A DNA stretch of 64,000 nucleotides, from contig NZ_LGDY01000138.1 of NCBI RefSeq assembly GCF_001279525.1, forward strand, positions 133,917 to 197,916, written 5' to 3'. Shown here piece by piece: positions 7,384-16,025 of the stretch. How positions within the stretch are numbered: the stretch's first letter is position 1; every line of letters begins with the position of its first letter. This stretch comes from Nocardia sp. NRRL S-836 (GTDB taxonomy: Bacteria; Actinomycetota; Actinomycetes; Mycobacteriales; Pseudonocardiaceae). The position numbers and the translations under genes were made by a program. The notes below the pieces were generated by a model. The model was not told where the DNA came from, ran no database searches, and saw only the letters and a list, made by a program, of their open reading frames with translations.

Positions 7384-8889
7384 TCAGTGCACGCCGAGCA
7401 CGCCGTCCACCCGCCGCGGGATGCCCAGCGGGTTCGCCTCCTGCAGCTCCGCCGGCAGCAACGCGTCCGGCCACGACTGGTAGGTCACCGGCGCGATCCA
7501 CCGGCGGATCGACGTCGCGCCCACCGACGTGTGCAGCGGGTTCGTCGTCGCCGGCCACGGGCCGCCGTGGTGCTGGCCCCACGCCACCGCGACACCGGTC
7601 GGCCAGGCGTTGAAGATGATGCGGCCCGCGACCCGGCGCAGGACCTCGGCGACCTCGGCGGCCTCCGCGTGGTCCGACTCGGCGGCGTGCACGGTGCCGG
7701 TCAGCGTGCCCGGCAGCTTCGCCAGCACGGAGTGCAGCTCCGCGGGCGAGGAGTACGTCACGACCAGCGCGGCCGGGCCGAAGTGCTCCTCGGTCAGCTT
7801 TTCGAGGTTCTCCTCGAACACCGCCACCGGCACGCTGAACAGCCGCGGCGACACCGCCCACGCCTCGTCCGGCCGCGTGCCCGCCGACACGACGGTCACC
7901 AGGTCCGAGGCCGCCAGCGCGTCCGTTGACGCCGTGTAGGAGTCGCACATCCGCTCGTTGAGCATCGCGCCACCGGTCGTCGCCTCGACCGCCTCACCCA
8001 GCGCGGGCACCAGCGCCGACGGCGCGAACACCAGGCCGGGGTTCGTGCAGAACTGGCCCACGCCCATCGTCAGCGACTGCGCGAACCCGGTGGCGATGTC
8101 CTCGCGCTCGGCCGCGCCCGGCAGGATCACCGTCGGGTTCACGCTGCCCAGCTCGCCGTAGAACGGGATCGGGTCCGGCCGTCCCTGCGCCAGGTCGAAC
8201 AACGCCCGGCCACCACCGGTCGAGCCGGTGAACCCGACCGCGCGCACGTCCGGGTGCTGCACGAGCGCCACACCGGCCTGGGTGCCGTAGACGATGCCGA
8301 ACACGCCCTCGGGCGCACCGGCCGCGCGCAACGCGTCCACCACCACGCGCGCGGTCTCGCGCGACGTCGACGGGTGCGCCGAATGTGCCTTCACCACAAC
8401 GGGACACCCGGACGCGAGCGCGGACGCCGTGTCACCGCCGGCCACCGAGAACGCGAACGGGAAGTTCGACGCGGAGAACACCGCGACCGTCCCCAGTGGA
8501 CGGAGCACGCGGCGCAGCTCCGGCCGTGGCGGGATGATGTCCGGGTTCGCCGAGTCCAGGGTGGCCTCGACGTAGCTGCCTTCGCGCAGCACCTCCGCGA
8601 ACAGCCGCAGCTGGTTCGTCGTGCGCTTGAGCTCGGTGGTCAGCCGCGGCACGCCCAGTGCCGTCTCGGTGTCCGCGGTCGAGACGAGCAGCTCCGACTC
8701 CGCGTCCAGCGCGTCCGCGACCTCCTCCAGCACCACCGCGCGATCCGCGGCCGGCACGGCCGACCACGCGGGGAACGCCACCGCCGCGGCCGAGGCGATC
8801 CGGTCGACCTCGCTGTCCGGAGTCTTCGCCACCGGCTCACCGAACGGTTCACCCGTGCGCGGGTTGTATCCCTGGACCACGCTGCTCAA
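7384..8889 (-). CDS. Alpha-ketoglutarate semialdehyde dehydrogenase
   Basis: Oxidises 2,5-dioxopentanoate to alpha-ketoglutarate with NAD(P)+, the last step of the oxidative uronate/aldarate route. 501 residues of the aldehyde dehydrogenase superfamily: Asn in SASNFPFAF near 142, FTGSTGGGRALFDLA near 220, catalytic Glu in YGELGSVNP near 246 and catalytic Cys in GQFCTNPG near 281. The ELGSVNP form and the WPTGVAV stretch near the C-terminus match the semialdehyde dehydrogenase subgroup. The likely start is TTG 8889, which has AAGGAGG 7 bases upstream and overlaps the stop of the uronate dehydrogenase gene (TTGA), so the two are translated in a coupled way. Confidence 0.92.
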   Translation of the reverse strand: MSSVVQGYNPRTGEPFGEPVAKTPDSEVDRIASAAAVAFPAWSAVPAADRAVVLEEVADALDAESELLVSTADTETALGVPRLTTELKRTTNQLRLFAEVLREGSYVEATLDSANPDIIPPRPELRRVLRPLGTVAVFSASNFPFAFSVAGGDTASALASGCPVVVKAHSAHPSTSRETARVVVDALRAAGAPEGVFGIVYGTQAGVALVQHPDVRAVGFTGSTGGGRALFDLAQGRPDPIPFYGELGSVNPTVILPGAAEREDIATGFAQSLTMGVGQFCTNPGLVFAPSALVPALGEAVEATTGGAMLNERMCDSYTASTDALAASDLVTVVSAGTRPDEAWAVSPRLFSVPVAVFEENLEKLTEEHFGPAALVVTYSSPAELHSVLAKLPGTLTGTVHAAESDHAEAAEVAEVLRRVAGRIIFNAWPTGVAVAWGQHHGGPWPATTNPLHTSVGATSIRRWIAPVTYQSWPDALLPAELQEANPLGIPRRVDGVLGVH

Positions 8890-9713
8890 CGCCCTGCCTC
8901 CTTGACTGCCGTGTCGAAGTCGGGGCCACACCAGGCCCCGCCCACGTACTTGCCCGCGTACGACGAGGGGTCGAGCTCACCGCCGTGCTCGGCCAGCACC
9001 TCGGCCGCGTACACCTCGGAGTCGTCCCGCGGTTCGTAGCCCAGCGCGCGGGCCTCGTCGAGCGAGAACCAGCCGCGGGTGTTGTTCGAGACACCCCACA
9101 CGATCCGGAAACCGGGCGAGGCGACCGAGAGCGCCGCCTCGAACAGGCGGGCGCCGTCGTCGGGTGACATCCACGTCGACAGCATCCGCACGTCGCGCGG
9201 CTTCGGGAAGCACGAACCGATCCGCAACGCGATCACGTCCAGACCGTAGCGGTCGGCGTACATCGAGCCCAGCGCCTCCAGCGCCACCTTCGAGACGCCG
9301 TAGTAGGTGTCCGGGCGCGGGAAGAGGTAGTCACCGGCCACCCCGTCGGCCCGCTCGACGTACCCCACCGCGTGGTTGGAGCTCGCGAGGACGACCCGCC
9401 GGACCCCGGTGCGGCGCGCGGCTTCCAGGACCGTGTGCGTGCCGTCGATGTTGACCCGCAGGATCTTCTCCCACGGCTCCTCCAGGCTGTGCCCGCCGAG
9501 GTGGATCACGGCGTCCACGTCCTCCATCGCCGCCTCCATCGCGGCCATGTCGGTCACCGACGCCTGGACGAGCTCCACGTTCTCGCCGTCCGCCGGCGCG
9601 GGGAGCTCGGCGATGTCCAGCAGCCGCAGAACGCGGCCGGGCGCGGCGAGGCGTGGACGCATGAGCGTTCCCACCACGCCGGCGGCGCCGGTGATCAGGA
9701 TGCGTGCGGTCAC
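8886..9713 (-). CDS. udh: Uronate dehydrogenase
   Basis: Oxidises D-glucuronate or D-galacturonate to the aldarolactone with NAD+, the first step of the oxidative pathway. 275 residues of the extended short-chain dehydrogenase family: NAD-binding GAAGVVG at residues 9-15, active-site SSNH near 111-114, YYGVSK with Tyr138 and Lys142. The segments LRIGSCFPKPRD, RMLSTWMSPDD and RIVWGVSNNTRGW closely match those of the characterised Agrobacterium uronate dehydrogenase as I recall it. Start GTG 9713 is preceded by GGAGGGG. It is the middle gene of iclR-udh-dehydrogenase on the minus strand and is the best marker that this cluster handles uronates. Confidence 0.9.
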   Translation of the reverse strand: MTARILITGAAGVVGTLMRPRLAAPGRVLRLLDIAELPAPADGENVELVQASVTDMAAMEAAMEDVDAVIHLGGHSLEEPWEKILRVNIDGTHTVLEAARRTGVRRVVLASSNHAVGYVERADGVAGDYLFPRPDTYYGVSKVALEALGSMYADRYGLDVIALRIGSCFPKPRDVRMLSTWMSPDDGARLFEAALSVASPGFRIVWGVSNNTRGWFSLDEARALGYEPRDDSEVYAAEVLAEHGGELDPSSYAGKYVGGAWCGPDFDTAVKEAGR

Positions 9714-9755
9714 GGGTTGGACCCCTCCGTACTTGTGCGTGACATGGGTGGAAGC

Positions 9756-10544
9756 TCAGCGTCCGAACTGGCGGAGCAGCTCGGTGATCGTCCGGGCGGC
9801 GTCCAGCAGAGCGGCGACGACCTGCCGCTCGTGCTCGGGGTCCAGCCTGCCCAGCGGCACCGAGCAGCTCATGGCGTCCAGCACGGGGTTGCGGTAGGGC
9901 AGGGCGACGGCGAAACAGCCGAGACCCGGTGTGTTCTCCTCGCGTTCGTGGGCGTAGCCGACGTTGCGGAAACCGGCGAGCTGCTCGTGCAACGCCGCCC
10001 GGTCGGTCACCGTGTTCGGGGTCAGCGGAGCCAGATCGTCGGGGAGGATCAGGTCGACCTCCTCGGGCGTGCGCGTCGAGAGCACCGCCTTGCCCAGCGA
10101 CGTGGAGTGCGCGGGCAGCCTGCGGCCGACGCGGGAGACCACGCGCAGGTGGTGCTCGGACTCGCGGCTCGCCAGGTAGACGACGTCCGCGCCGTCCAAA
10201 CGGGCAAGGTGCACGGTCTCGTTGATCTCCTGCCGCACCTGCTCCATGACGCGGATCGCGGCCCGCACCACCGGGTCGTGGTCGAGGTAGGACGTACCGA
10301 CGAGCAGCGCGCGAACGCCGATGCCGTACGTGCCGCGGTCCGAGTCGACCTCCACCCAGCCGCGCGCGACGAGTGTCTGCAGCAGCATGTAGAGGCTGGA
10401 CTTGGGATAACTCAGCTCGCGGTGCAGCTCGGTGAGCGTCAGCCTGCGGTCCGACGCGGAGAGCACCTCGAGCAGCTCCACCGTGCGGTCAGCGGACTTC
10501 ACAGCACCCGGACGAGCCGTGCCCTTGTCGATCGGCGACGCCAC
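9756..10544 (-). CDS. IclR-family regulator of the uronate cluster
   Basis: 262 residues from GTG 10544 with GAGGAGG upstream. The N-terminal winged helix-turn-helix (about residues 18-80: LTLTELHRELSYPKSSLYMLL) is followed by an IclR effector-binding domain with GKAVLS and the conserved C-terminal VPLG. It is first in the operon with udh and the semialdehyde dehydrogenase, and divergent from the transporter operon, so it most likely controls both through the 124-bp region between them. The effector is presumably a uronate or a pathway intermediate; whether it represses or activates cannot be told from sequence. Confidence 0.9.
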   Translation of the reverse strand: MASPIDKGTARPGAVKSADRTVELLEVLSASDRRLTLTELHRELSYPKSSLYMLLQTLVARGWVEVDSDRGTYGIGVRALLVGTSYLDHDPVVRAAIRVMEQVRQEINETVHLARLDGADVVYLASRESEHHLRVVSRVGRRLPAHSTSLGKAVLSTRTPEEVDLILPDDLAPLTPNTVTDRAALHEQLAGFRNVGYAHEREENTPGLGCFAVALPYRNPVLDAMSCSVPLGRLDPEHERQVVAALLDAARTITELLRQFGR

Positions 10545-10577
10545 CTGGCCTCCTCGAAACCCGTTCGCAACATGCCC

Positions 10578-10606
10578 TTGACACGTCGCTGTGCTGATTC
10601 TTACAG
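10578..10606 (+). promoter_or_regulatory. Promoter of the uronate transporter operon
   Basis: TTGACA (10578-10583), 17-base spacer, TTACAG (10601-10606): a close match to the housekeeping consensus, 62 bp before the binding-protein start. This is one of the cleanest promoter matches in the window. Confidence 0.65.
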
Positions 10607-10637
10607 TCCTGCATCAGGTTCACAAGTACGACCCCGA

Positions 10638-10651
10638 TTCACATACGTGAA
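10638..10651. promoter_or_regulatory. Candidate operator upstream of the transporter
   Basis: Inverted repeat TTCAC-ATAC-GTGAA located after the predicted promoter and before the start codon; a further half-site TTCAC lies at about 10619. A plausible target for the divergent IclR protein. Confidence 0.35.
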
Positions 10652-10668
10652 AACGAAGGGCCAACCCG

Positions 10669-11982
10669 ATGCGCCGTAGAACAGCCACGACGATCGCCAC
10701 CCTCAGCGTGGCCGCGTTGCTCGCCGGTTGTGGCAGCTCTACGCCCGCAGCGTCGAACAAGGACCCGAACAAGCCCCTTGAGGTGTGGACCCGCTCGACC
10801 GAGGCGACCGCGAAGGTCTACGAGAAGATCTTCAAGTCCTTCACCGAGAAGACCGGCGTCCAGGTCGACTACAAGCCGATCTTCAACGACTTCGACAAGC
10901 AGGTGCAGCAGCGCGCCGCGTCGAAGGACCTCCCCGACGTCGTCATCACCGACACCGGGTCGCTGGGCAACTTCGTCAAGCAGGGCTGGACGACCGAGGT
11001 CGACAGGGGCGACCTGGCCGGCGGCGGCGACATCGTCGACCGCGCCTGGAACAACGGCAAGGGCGCGGACGGCAAGTACTACGCCGTCCCCTACTCCACG
11101 CAGGCGATGGTCACGCTGATCCGCAAGGACTGGCGCGAGAAGCTCGGCAAGCCGATCCCCACCACGTGGGAGGAGCTCGACGACCTCGCCCGCGCCTTCA
11201 CCCGCGACGACCCCGACGGCAACGGGCAGAACGACACCTACGGCATGCTCGTGCCCGGCACGACCGACCGCGGCTACCTCGCGTGGTGGGCGGCCAGCTA
11301 CATCTGGCAGGGCGGCGGCGACATCCTCGAAGAGGACGGCGGCAAGTTCTCCGTCGGCATCGACTCCCCGGAGTCGACCAGGGCGGTCGAACGGCTGCGC
11401 AAGCTCTTCTGCGAGGACAAGGTCGTGCAGCCCGGCTCGCTGACGCTGGGCACGAACGACGCGCACCCGCTGTTCGAGTCCGGCAAGAGCGGCATCTACC
11501 TGACCGGCCCGTACATGATCGGCCGCTTCGACAAGTCGGTCGGCAAGGACAGGTACGAGGTCATCGCCTCGCCGCGGGGTCCGGCCGGTGCCACTGTGCT
11601 CGGTGAGGGCGAGAACATCTACCGGATGGCCGGTTCTGCGAAGACCGCCGACCAGAAGAAGCTCGCCGAGTACCTGATCACGCCGGAGGCGCAGCAGGCC
11701 GGCATGAAGGGCGACCCGCAGCCCGTGGTCCGCCTTCCCGTCAACAAGAACGTCGACGTCAACGCCACCTACAACGACCCGCGCTGGGCGACCGTCGCGG
11801 GTGTGTACTCCAGCGAGGCGCGGCCGTTCCCGAGCGTTCCGAACTTCACGCCCTTCCGGCAGAAGACCTCGGAGACCCTGAACTCCATCTTCGCGAAGTG
11901 TCCCGCCGACTCCTCCGCCGAGCTCAAGACGCTCGCCGAGGCGTTGAAGAAGGAGCTCGAGAACCAGAAGGCGTCGCAGTGA
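10669..11982 (+). CDS. Sugar ABC transporter substrate-binding lipoprotein (CUT1)
   Basis: 437 residues of the family 1 extracellular solute-binding proteins. A signal peptide ends in a lipobox (LLAGCGSS, Cys about 21), so the protein is tethered outside the membrane. The mature part shows VWTRSTEATAKVYEKIF, LPDVVITDTG and a calcium-site-like loop DDPDGNGQNDTYGM common in sugar-binding members. It heads an operon with two permeases and the two aldarate dehydratases, so its ligand is probably a uronate, aldarate or uronate-containing oligosaccharide (inferred). ATG 10669 has GAAGGG upstream. Confidence 0.9.
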   Translation: MRRRTATTIATLSVAALLAGCGSSTPAASNKDPNKPLEVWTRSTEATAKVYEKIFKSFTEKTGVQVDYKPIFNDFDKQVQQRAASKDLPDVVITDTGSLGNFVKQGWTTEVDRGDLAGGGDIVDRAWNNGKGADGKYYAVPYSTQAMVTLIRKDWREKLGKPIPTTWEELDDLARAFTRDDPDGNGQNDTYGMLVPGTTDRGYLAWWAASYIWQGGGDILEEDGGKFSVGIDSPESTRAVERLRKLFCEDKVVQPGSLTLGTNDAHPLFESGKSGIYLTGPYMIGRFDKSVGKDRYEVIASPRGPAGATVLGEGENIYRMAGSAKTADQKKLAEYLITPEAQQAGMKGDPQPVVRLPVNKNVDVNATYNDPRWATVAGVYSSEARPFPSVPNFTPFRQKTSETLNSIFAKCPADSSAELKTLAEALKKELENQKASQ

Positions 11983-12962
11983 CGGCGGTCCAGCCGGCCG
12001 AGAAAGATCACTGGGACATCCGAGACGTGGGCTCGACGGCTAGTGGCGGCGGTGCCGTCGACACCCACCCCGTGAGGCGGCGCCGCCGGCGTCGCCTCAC
12101 GGGAGCCACCTTCATCCCGTGGTTGTTCCTGCTCCCCGCCGCGCTGATCTTCCTGGTCTTCAAGTTCATCCCGATGGCGGAGGGGATCCGGCTCTCGCTG
12201 TTCGAGGTCCGGCCCTTCCTCGGTGACATCTTCGTCGGGTTCCGGAACTACGCGACGATCCTGCGCGACGAGAAGTTCCTGACCGCGAGCTGGCACACCC
12301 TCGTGCTGGCCGGTGGTCAGACGGTCGGCGCGATGGTCATCGGCTTCTTCCTGGCGCTGCTGCTGGAGGGCCACAGCAAGTCGCTGTGGTTCGTGCGGTC
12401 CGCGGTGTTCCTGCCCGTGGTCGCCGCGACGGCGGTCATCGGTGAGATCTGGCGGCTGTTCTTCTACCCGGCGCCGGAGGGCTTCCTCAACGAGCTCATC
12501 GCGTGGGTCGGCCTCGGGCCGTGGGAGTACATCCACGACACGGACACCTCGCTGGTGTCGGTCATGTTCGTCGGCATCTGGAAGCACGCGCCGTACGACA
12601 TGGTGCTGATCCTCGCCGGCCTGGCCGGCATCGACCGCCAGCAGTACGAGGCCGCCGCGATCGACGGCGCCTCGACGCCGCAGCGGATCTGGAACGTGAC
12701 GCTGCCCGCGCTGCGGCCGGTCATCACGATCCTGCTGACCCTGGCGGCCATCCGCGGCCTGCGCGTCTTCACCGAGGTGTACGTGCTCACCGGTGGCGGA
12801 CCGGCCGGATCGACCGACGTCTGGATGACCCGCGTGTACACGACGGCGTTCGAGCAGTCCGAAGCCGGGCTCGCGTCCGCTGGCTCCGTGCTGTTGTTCC
12901 TGGTTACCTTGGTCTTGACGGTCAGCGTGCAGTGGTACCGCCGCCGGAGGGAGGCGCGATGA
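11979..12962 (+). CDS. Sugar ABC transporter permease 1 (MalF-like)
   Basis: 327 residues from GTG 11979, which overlaps the stop of the binding-protein gene (GTGA). After a cytoplasmic, Arg-rich N-terminus (RRRRRRRLTG) there are six expected membrane helices and the ATPase-contacting EAA loop EAAAIDGASTPQRIWNVTLP near residue 225, which places it in the MalF-type binding-protein-dependent permeases. It works with the next gene as the membrane heterodimer. A longer upstream reading is a frame shadow. Confidence 0.9.
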   Translation: MTAVQPAEKDHWDIRDVGSTASGGGAVDTHPVRRRRRRRLTGATFIPWLFLLPAALIFLVFKFIPMAEGIRLSLFEVRPFLGDIFVGFRNYATILRDEKFLTASWHTLVLAGGQTVGAMVIGFFLALLLEGHSKSLWFVRSAVFLPVVAATAVIGEIWRLFFYPAPEGFLNELIAWVGLGPWEYIHDTDTSLVSVMFVGIWKHAPYDMVLILAGLAGIDRQQYEAAAIDGASTPQRIWNVTLPALRPVITILLTLAAIRGLRVFTEVYVLTGGGPAGSTDVWMTRVYTTAFEQSEAGLASAGSVLLFLVTLVLTVSVQWYRRRREAR

Positions 12963-13840
12963 GCAGCGTCAACTCGAGCCGCTTCGACAGCGCCATCGGC
13001 TGGTCCACCCGCTCGGACGCGTGGCTGGGCAGGGGCATCCGGTTCGTCCTGAGCGCACTGGCCGTGGTCCTGTTCTGCGGCCCGCTGCTGGTCATCTTCT
13101 CGGGCGCCTTCGACCACAACCCGGACCCGACCAAGCTGTCGGTGGTCCCGGAACACCCGTCGCTCATCAACTTCCAGGTGGCGGCGGAGAACAAGATCTG
13201 GCACTACCTGGCGAACTCGCTGATCATCGCCGGTGGTGCGTTGCTGCTGCAGCTGGCGGTGAGCGTGTTCGCCGCCTACGCGCTGGCGCGCAAGCGGTTC
13301 CGCGGTCAGGCCATCGCGTTGCTGGTCATCCTCGCCACGATGATGTTGCCGGAGGAGGTCATCGCGATCCCGCTCTCGCTGGTGATCGGAGACCTGCCGC
13401 TGGTGCACGTGAGTCTCAAGGGCACCCTGCTCGGCGTCATCCTCCCCCTGGGGGCGTGGGGTTTCTCCATCTTCGTCATGACGGAGTTCATGAAGGAGAT
13501 CCCCGCCGAACTGGAGGAGGCGGCCAAAGTGGACGGTGCGGGGGAGCTGCGCCTCTTCGCGCAGATCATCCTCCCGCTGTGCAAGCCCGCGCTCGGCGTC
13601 ATCGCCGTGTTCGGCTTCAACATGATTTGGGAGCAGTACCTGCTTCCCCTGATCGTCGCCGCTGACCCCTCCGATTACACGCTCACGGTCGCACTTCTCG
13701 CGCTCCGCTCCGACGACATGGTCGGGACGGGCATCGTGCTGGCCGGTGCGTTGCTGGCGCTGGTACCGAGTCTCGTCGTGTACCTGTCGCTGCAGAAGTC
13801 CTTCCTGCGTGGGATCACCACCGGAGCGATCAAGGGATGA
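12959..13840 (+). CDS. Sugar ABC transporter permease 2 (MalG-like)
   Basis: 293 residues from ATG 12959, overlapping the previous stop (ATGA). Six membrane segments and an EAA-type loop (ELEEAAKVDGAGELRLFAQI near 182) followed by LPLCKPAL, as in MalG-type subunits. No ATPase gene follows; actinobacterial CUT1 transporters commonly share a single MsiK-type ATPase encoded elsewhere, and that is the likely arrangement here. Confidence 0.9.
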   Translation: MSSVNSSRFDSAIGWSTRSDAWLGRGIRFVLSALAVVLFCGPLLVIFSGAFDHNPDPTKLSVVPEHPSLINFQVAAENKIWHYLANSLIIAGGALLLQLAVSVFAAYALARKRFRGQAIALLVILATMMLPEEVIAIPLSLVIGDLPLVHVSLKGTLLGVILPLGAWGFSIFVMTEFMKEIPAELEEAAKVDGAGELRLFAQIILPLCKPALGVIAVFGFNMIWEQYLLPLIVAADPSDYTLTVALLALRSDDMVGTGIVLAGALLALVPSLVVYLSLQKSFLRGITTGAIKG

Positions 13841-13849
13841 GTGTCTGGT

Positions 13850-14752
13850 ATGCAACTCGATGGTGTGCTGTTCTTTCCGGTGACGCCGTTCGACACCGAC
13901 GGGAACATCGCCTTCGACGTGCTCGCTGAGCACGTCAAGCACGGCGTCTCGGCCGGGCCGGGCGCGGTGTTCGTCGCCTGCGGCACCGGCGAGTTCCACG
14001 CGTTGGAGCTGGGCGAGTTCGAGCGCGCGGTGGCGGTCGCGGTGGAGGCGACGGGCGGCCGGGTGCCCGTGTTCGCCGGCGCCGGTGGTTCGGTCGCGTC
14101 GACCAAGCAGTTCGTGCGTGCGGCCGAGCGCGCGGGTGCCGACGGCATCCTGCTGCTGCCGCCGTACCTGGTGACGAACCCGGCCGCGGGTCTCGTGCGC
14201 TATGTCGCCGAGGTCGCCGCTGCCACGGAGCTGCCGATCATCGTGTACCAGCGCAACAACGCGCGGTTCACGCCGGAGACCGCCGTCGAGGTCGCGTCGA
14301 TCCCGAACGTCGTGGGCCTCAAGGACGGCTTGGGCGACCTCGACCAGATGCAGCGGATCGTGCTGTCGGTGCGCGCGGTCCTCGACAAGCCGTTCCAGTT
14401 CTTCAACGGCCTGCCGACCGCGGAGATGACCCAGCTCGCCTACCGGGCCATCGGGGTGGAGCTGTACTCGTCGGCGGTGTTCTGCTTCGCGCCGGAGATC
14501 TCGCTCGGGTTCTACCAGGCCCTGCGGTCCGGTGACACCGCGCTGGTGAACCGGTTCCTGTTCGAGTTCTACAAGCCGCTGGTCGAGCTGCGCGACCAGG
14601 TGCCCGGCTACGCCGTCGCACTGGTGAAGGCGGCCGTGCGCGCGAACGGGCTCGAGGTCGGCGGCGTGCGCCCGCCGCTGGTCGACCCGTCCGAGGAGCA
14701 CGTCGCGGCGCTGGAGAAGATCATCGCCGCGGGCAAGGCCCTGCTGGCCTGA
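13850..14752 (+). CDS. kdgD: 5-dehydro-4-deoxyglucarate dehydratase
   Basis: Decarboxylating dehydratase converting 5-keto-4-deoxyglucarate to 2,5-dioxopentanoate, CO2 and water. 300 residues of the dihydrodipicolinate synthase/N-acetylneuraminate lyase barrel family: Schiff-base Lys158 in VVGLKDG, Tyr133 in IIVYQRNN, and the substrate-site GTGEFH near 45-50. The GEFH and YQRNN versions are those of the glucarate-branch enzymes rather than DapA. ATG 13850 is chosen by family N-termini; GTG 13841, directly after the permease stop, is an alternative. It lies between the transporter and glucarate dehydratase, its pathway partner. Confidence 0.9.
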   Translation: MQLDGVLFFPVTPFDTDGNIAFDVLAEHVKHGVSAGPGAVFVACGTGEFHALELGEFERAVAVAVEATGGRVPVFAGAGGSVASTKQFVRAAERAGADGILLLPPYLVTNPAAGLVRYVAEVAAATELPIIVYQRNNARFTPETAVEVASIPNVVGLKDGLGDLDQMQRIVLSVRAVLDKPFQFFNGLPTAEMTQLAYRAIGVELYSSAVFCFAPEISLGFYQALRSGDTALVNRFLFEFYKPLVELRDQVPGYAVALVKAAVRANGLEVGGVRPPLVDPSEEHVAALEKIIAAGKALLA

Positions 14753-14765
14753 GGGGACGGTCGCT

Positions 14766-16025
14766 GTGAAGATCACCGAGGTTGTTCTGACACCGATCGC
14801 GTTCCGCGACCCGCCGCTGCTGAACTCGGCCGGCGTGCACGAGCCGTGGGCGCTGCGCACCATCGTCGAGGTGCACACCGACGAGGGCATCTCCGGGCTG
14901 GGGGAGACCTACGGCGACCTCGGGCACCTGGAGCGCTCGCGGTCCGTTGTGGACTCACTGGTCGGGCTGGACGTCTTCGCGCTCAACGAGATGCACGCGC
15001 GCGTCTCCGCAGTGCTGGGCGGCAAGGTCGGCCTCGACAAGCACGGGCTGACCGGCAACATCACCGCCGAGAGCACAGTCGACCGGGTGTACTCGCCGTT
15101 CGAGGTCGCGTGCCTGGACATCCAGGGCAAGGCCCTGGGCCGTCCGGTGCACGACCTGCTGGGCGGTGCGGTCCGTTCCGCGGTGCCGTACTCCGCGTAC
15201 CTGTTCTACAAGTGGGACGGGCACCCCGGCGCCGAGCCGGACGGGTGGGGTGAGGCGGTCGACCCCGCGGGGATCGTGGCGCAGGCGACGAAGATGATCT
15301 CCGAGTACGGGTTCGGCTCGATCAAGCTCAAGGGCGGTGTCTTCCCGCCCGAGCAGGAGATCGAGGCGATCAGGGCGCTGCGCGAGGCGTTCCCGGACCA
15401 CCCGCTGCGGCTGGACCCGAACGCGGCCTGGTCACCGGCGACGTCGCTGAGGGTCGCCGCCGAGCTCGACGGCGTGCTGGAGTACCTGGAGGACCCGACC
15501 GCGGAGATCTCCGGGATGGCCGAGGTGGCCGCGAAGGCACCGATGCCGTTGGCCACCAACATGTGCGTGGTCGCGTTCGAGCACCTCAGGCCTTCGGTGG
15601 AGCAGGACGCCGTGCAGGTGATCCTGTCCGACCACCACTACTGGGGCGGGCTGCAGCGGTCGCGGCAGCTGGCCATGATCTGCCAGACGTTCGGCATCGG
15701 CCTGTCGATGCACTCGAACTCGCACCTGGGGATCTCGCTGGCCGCGATGACGCACCTGGCCGCGGCGACACCGAACCTGAACTACGCGTGCGACACCCAC
15801 TACCCGTGGAACGCCGCGGACGAGGTCGTGGAGCCGGGTGTGCTGTCCTTTGTGGATGGTGCGGTGCCGGTGCCGACGACGCCGGGTCTCGGGGTGTCGC
15901 TGGACCGCGACGCGCTGGCGCGGCTGGCGGAGAACTACGCCCGCTGCGGCATCACCGCGCGGGACGACACGGGCTACATGCGCAAGTTCGACCCGAGCTA
16001 CGAGAGGAAGCGTCCCCGGTGGTGA
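14766..16025 (+). CDS. gudD: Glucarate dehydratase (enolase superfamily)
   Basis: Removes water from D-glucarate to give 5-keto-4-deoxyglucarate; Mg2+-dependent. 419 residues from GTG 14766 with GAGGGGA upstream. Enolase-superfamily landmarks: the KLK pair at Lys187/Lys189, metal ligands in RLDPNAAW (Asp217, Asn219), YLEDPT (Glu242) and ATNMCV (Asn265), and the general-base His in SMHSNSHLGIS near 316. The DHHYWGGL segment near 289 is typical of glucarate dehydratases. Located 13 bp after kdgD and overlapping the following gene. Confidence 0.92.
   Translation: MKITEVVLTPIAFRDPPLLNSAGVHEPWALRTIVEVHTDEGISGLGETYGDLGHLERSRSVVDSLVGLDVFALNEMHARVSAVLGGKVGLDKHGLTGNITAESTVDRVYSPFEVACLDIQGKALGRPVHDLLGGAVRSAVPYSAYLFYKWDGHPGAEPDGWGEAVDPAGIVAQATKMISEYGFGSIKLKGGVFPPEQEIEAIRALREAFPDHPLRLDPNAAWSPATSLRVAAELDGVLEYLEDPTAEISGMAEVAAKAPMPLATNMCVVAFEHLRPSVEQDAVQVILSDHHYWGGLQRSRQLAMICQTFGIGLSMHSNSHLGISLAAMTHLAAATPNLNYACDTHYPWNAADEVVEPGVLSFVDGAVPVPTTPGLGVSLDRDALARLAENYARCGITARDDTGYMRKFDPSYERKRPRW

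Noticed and set aside
12464..14890. 808-codon open frame opposite the transporter and kdgD genes
   Set aside because: It is antisense to clearly coding genes and its residue pattern (runs of His, Arg, Gln, Asp) is the usual shadow of high-GC codon bias.
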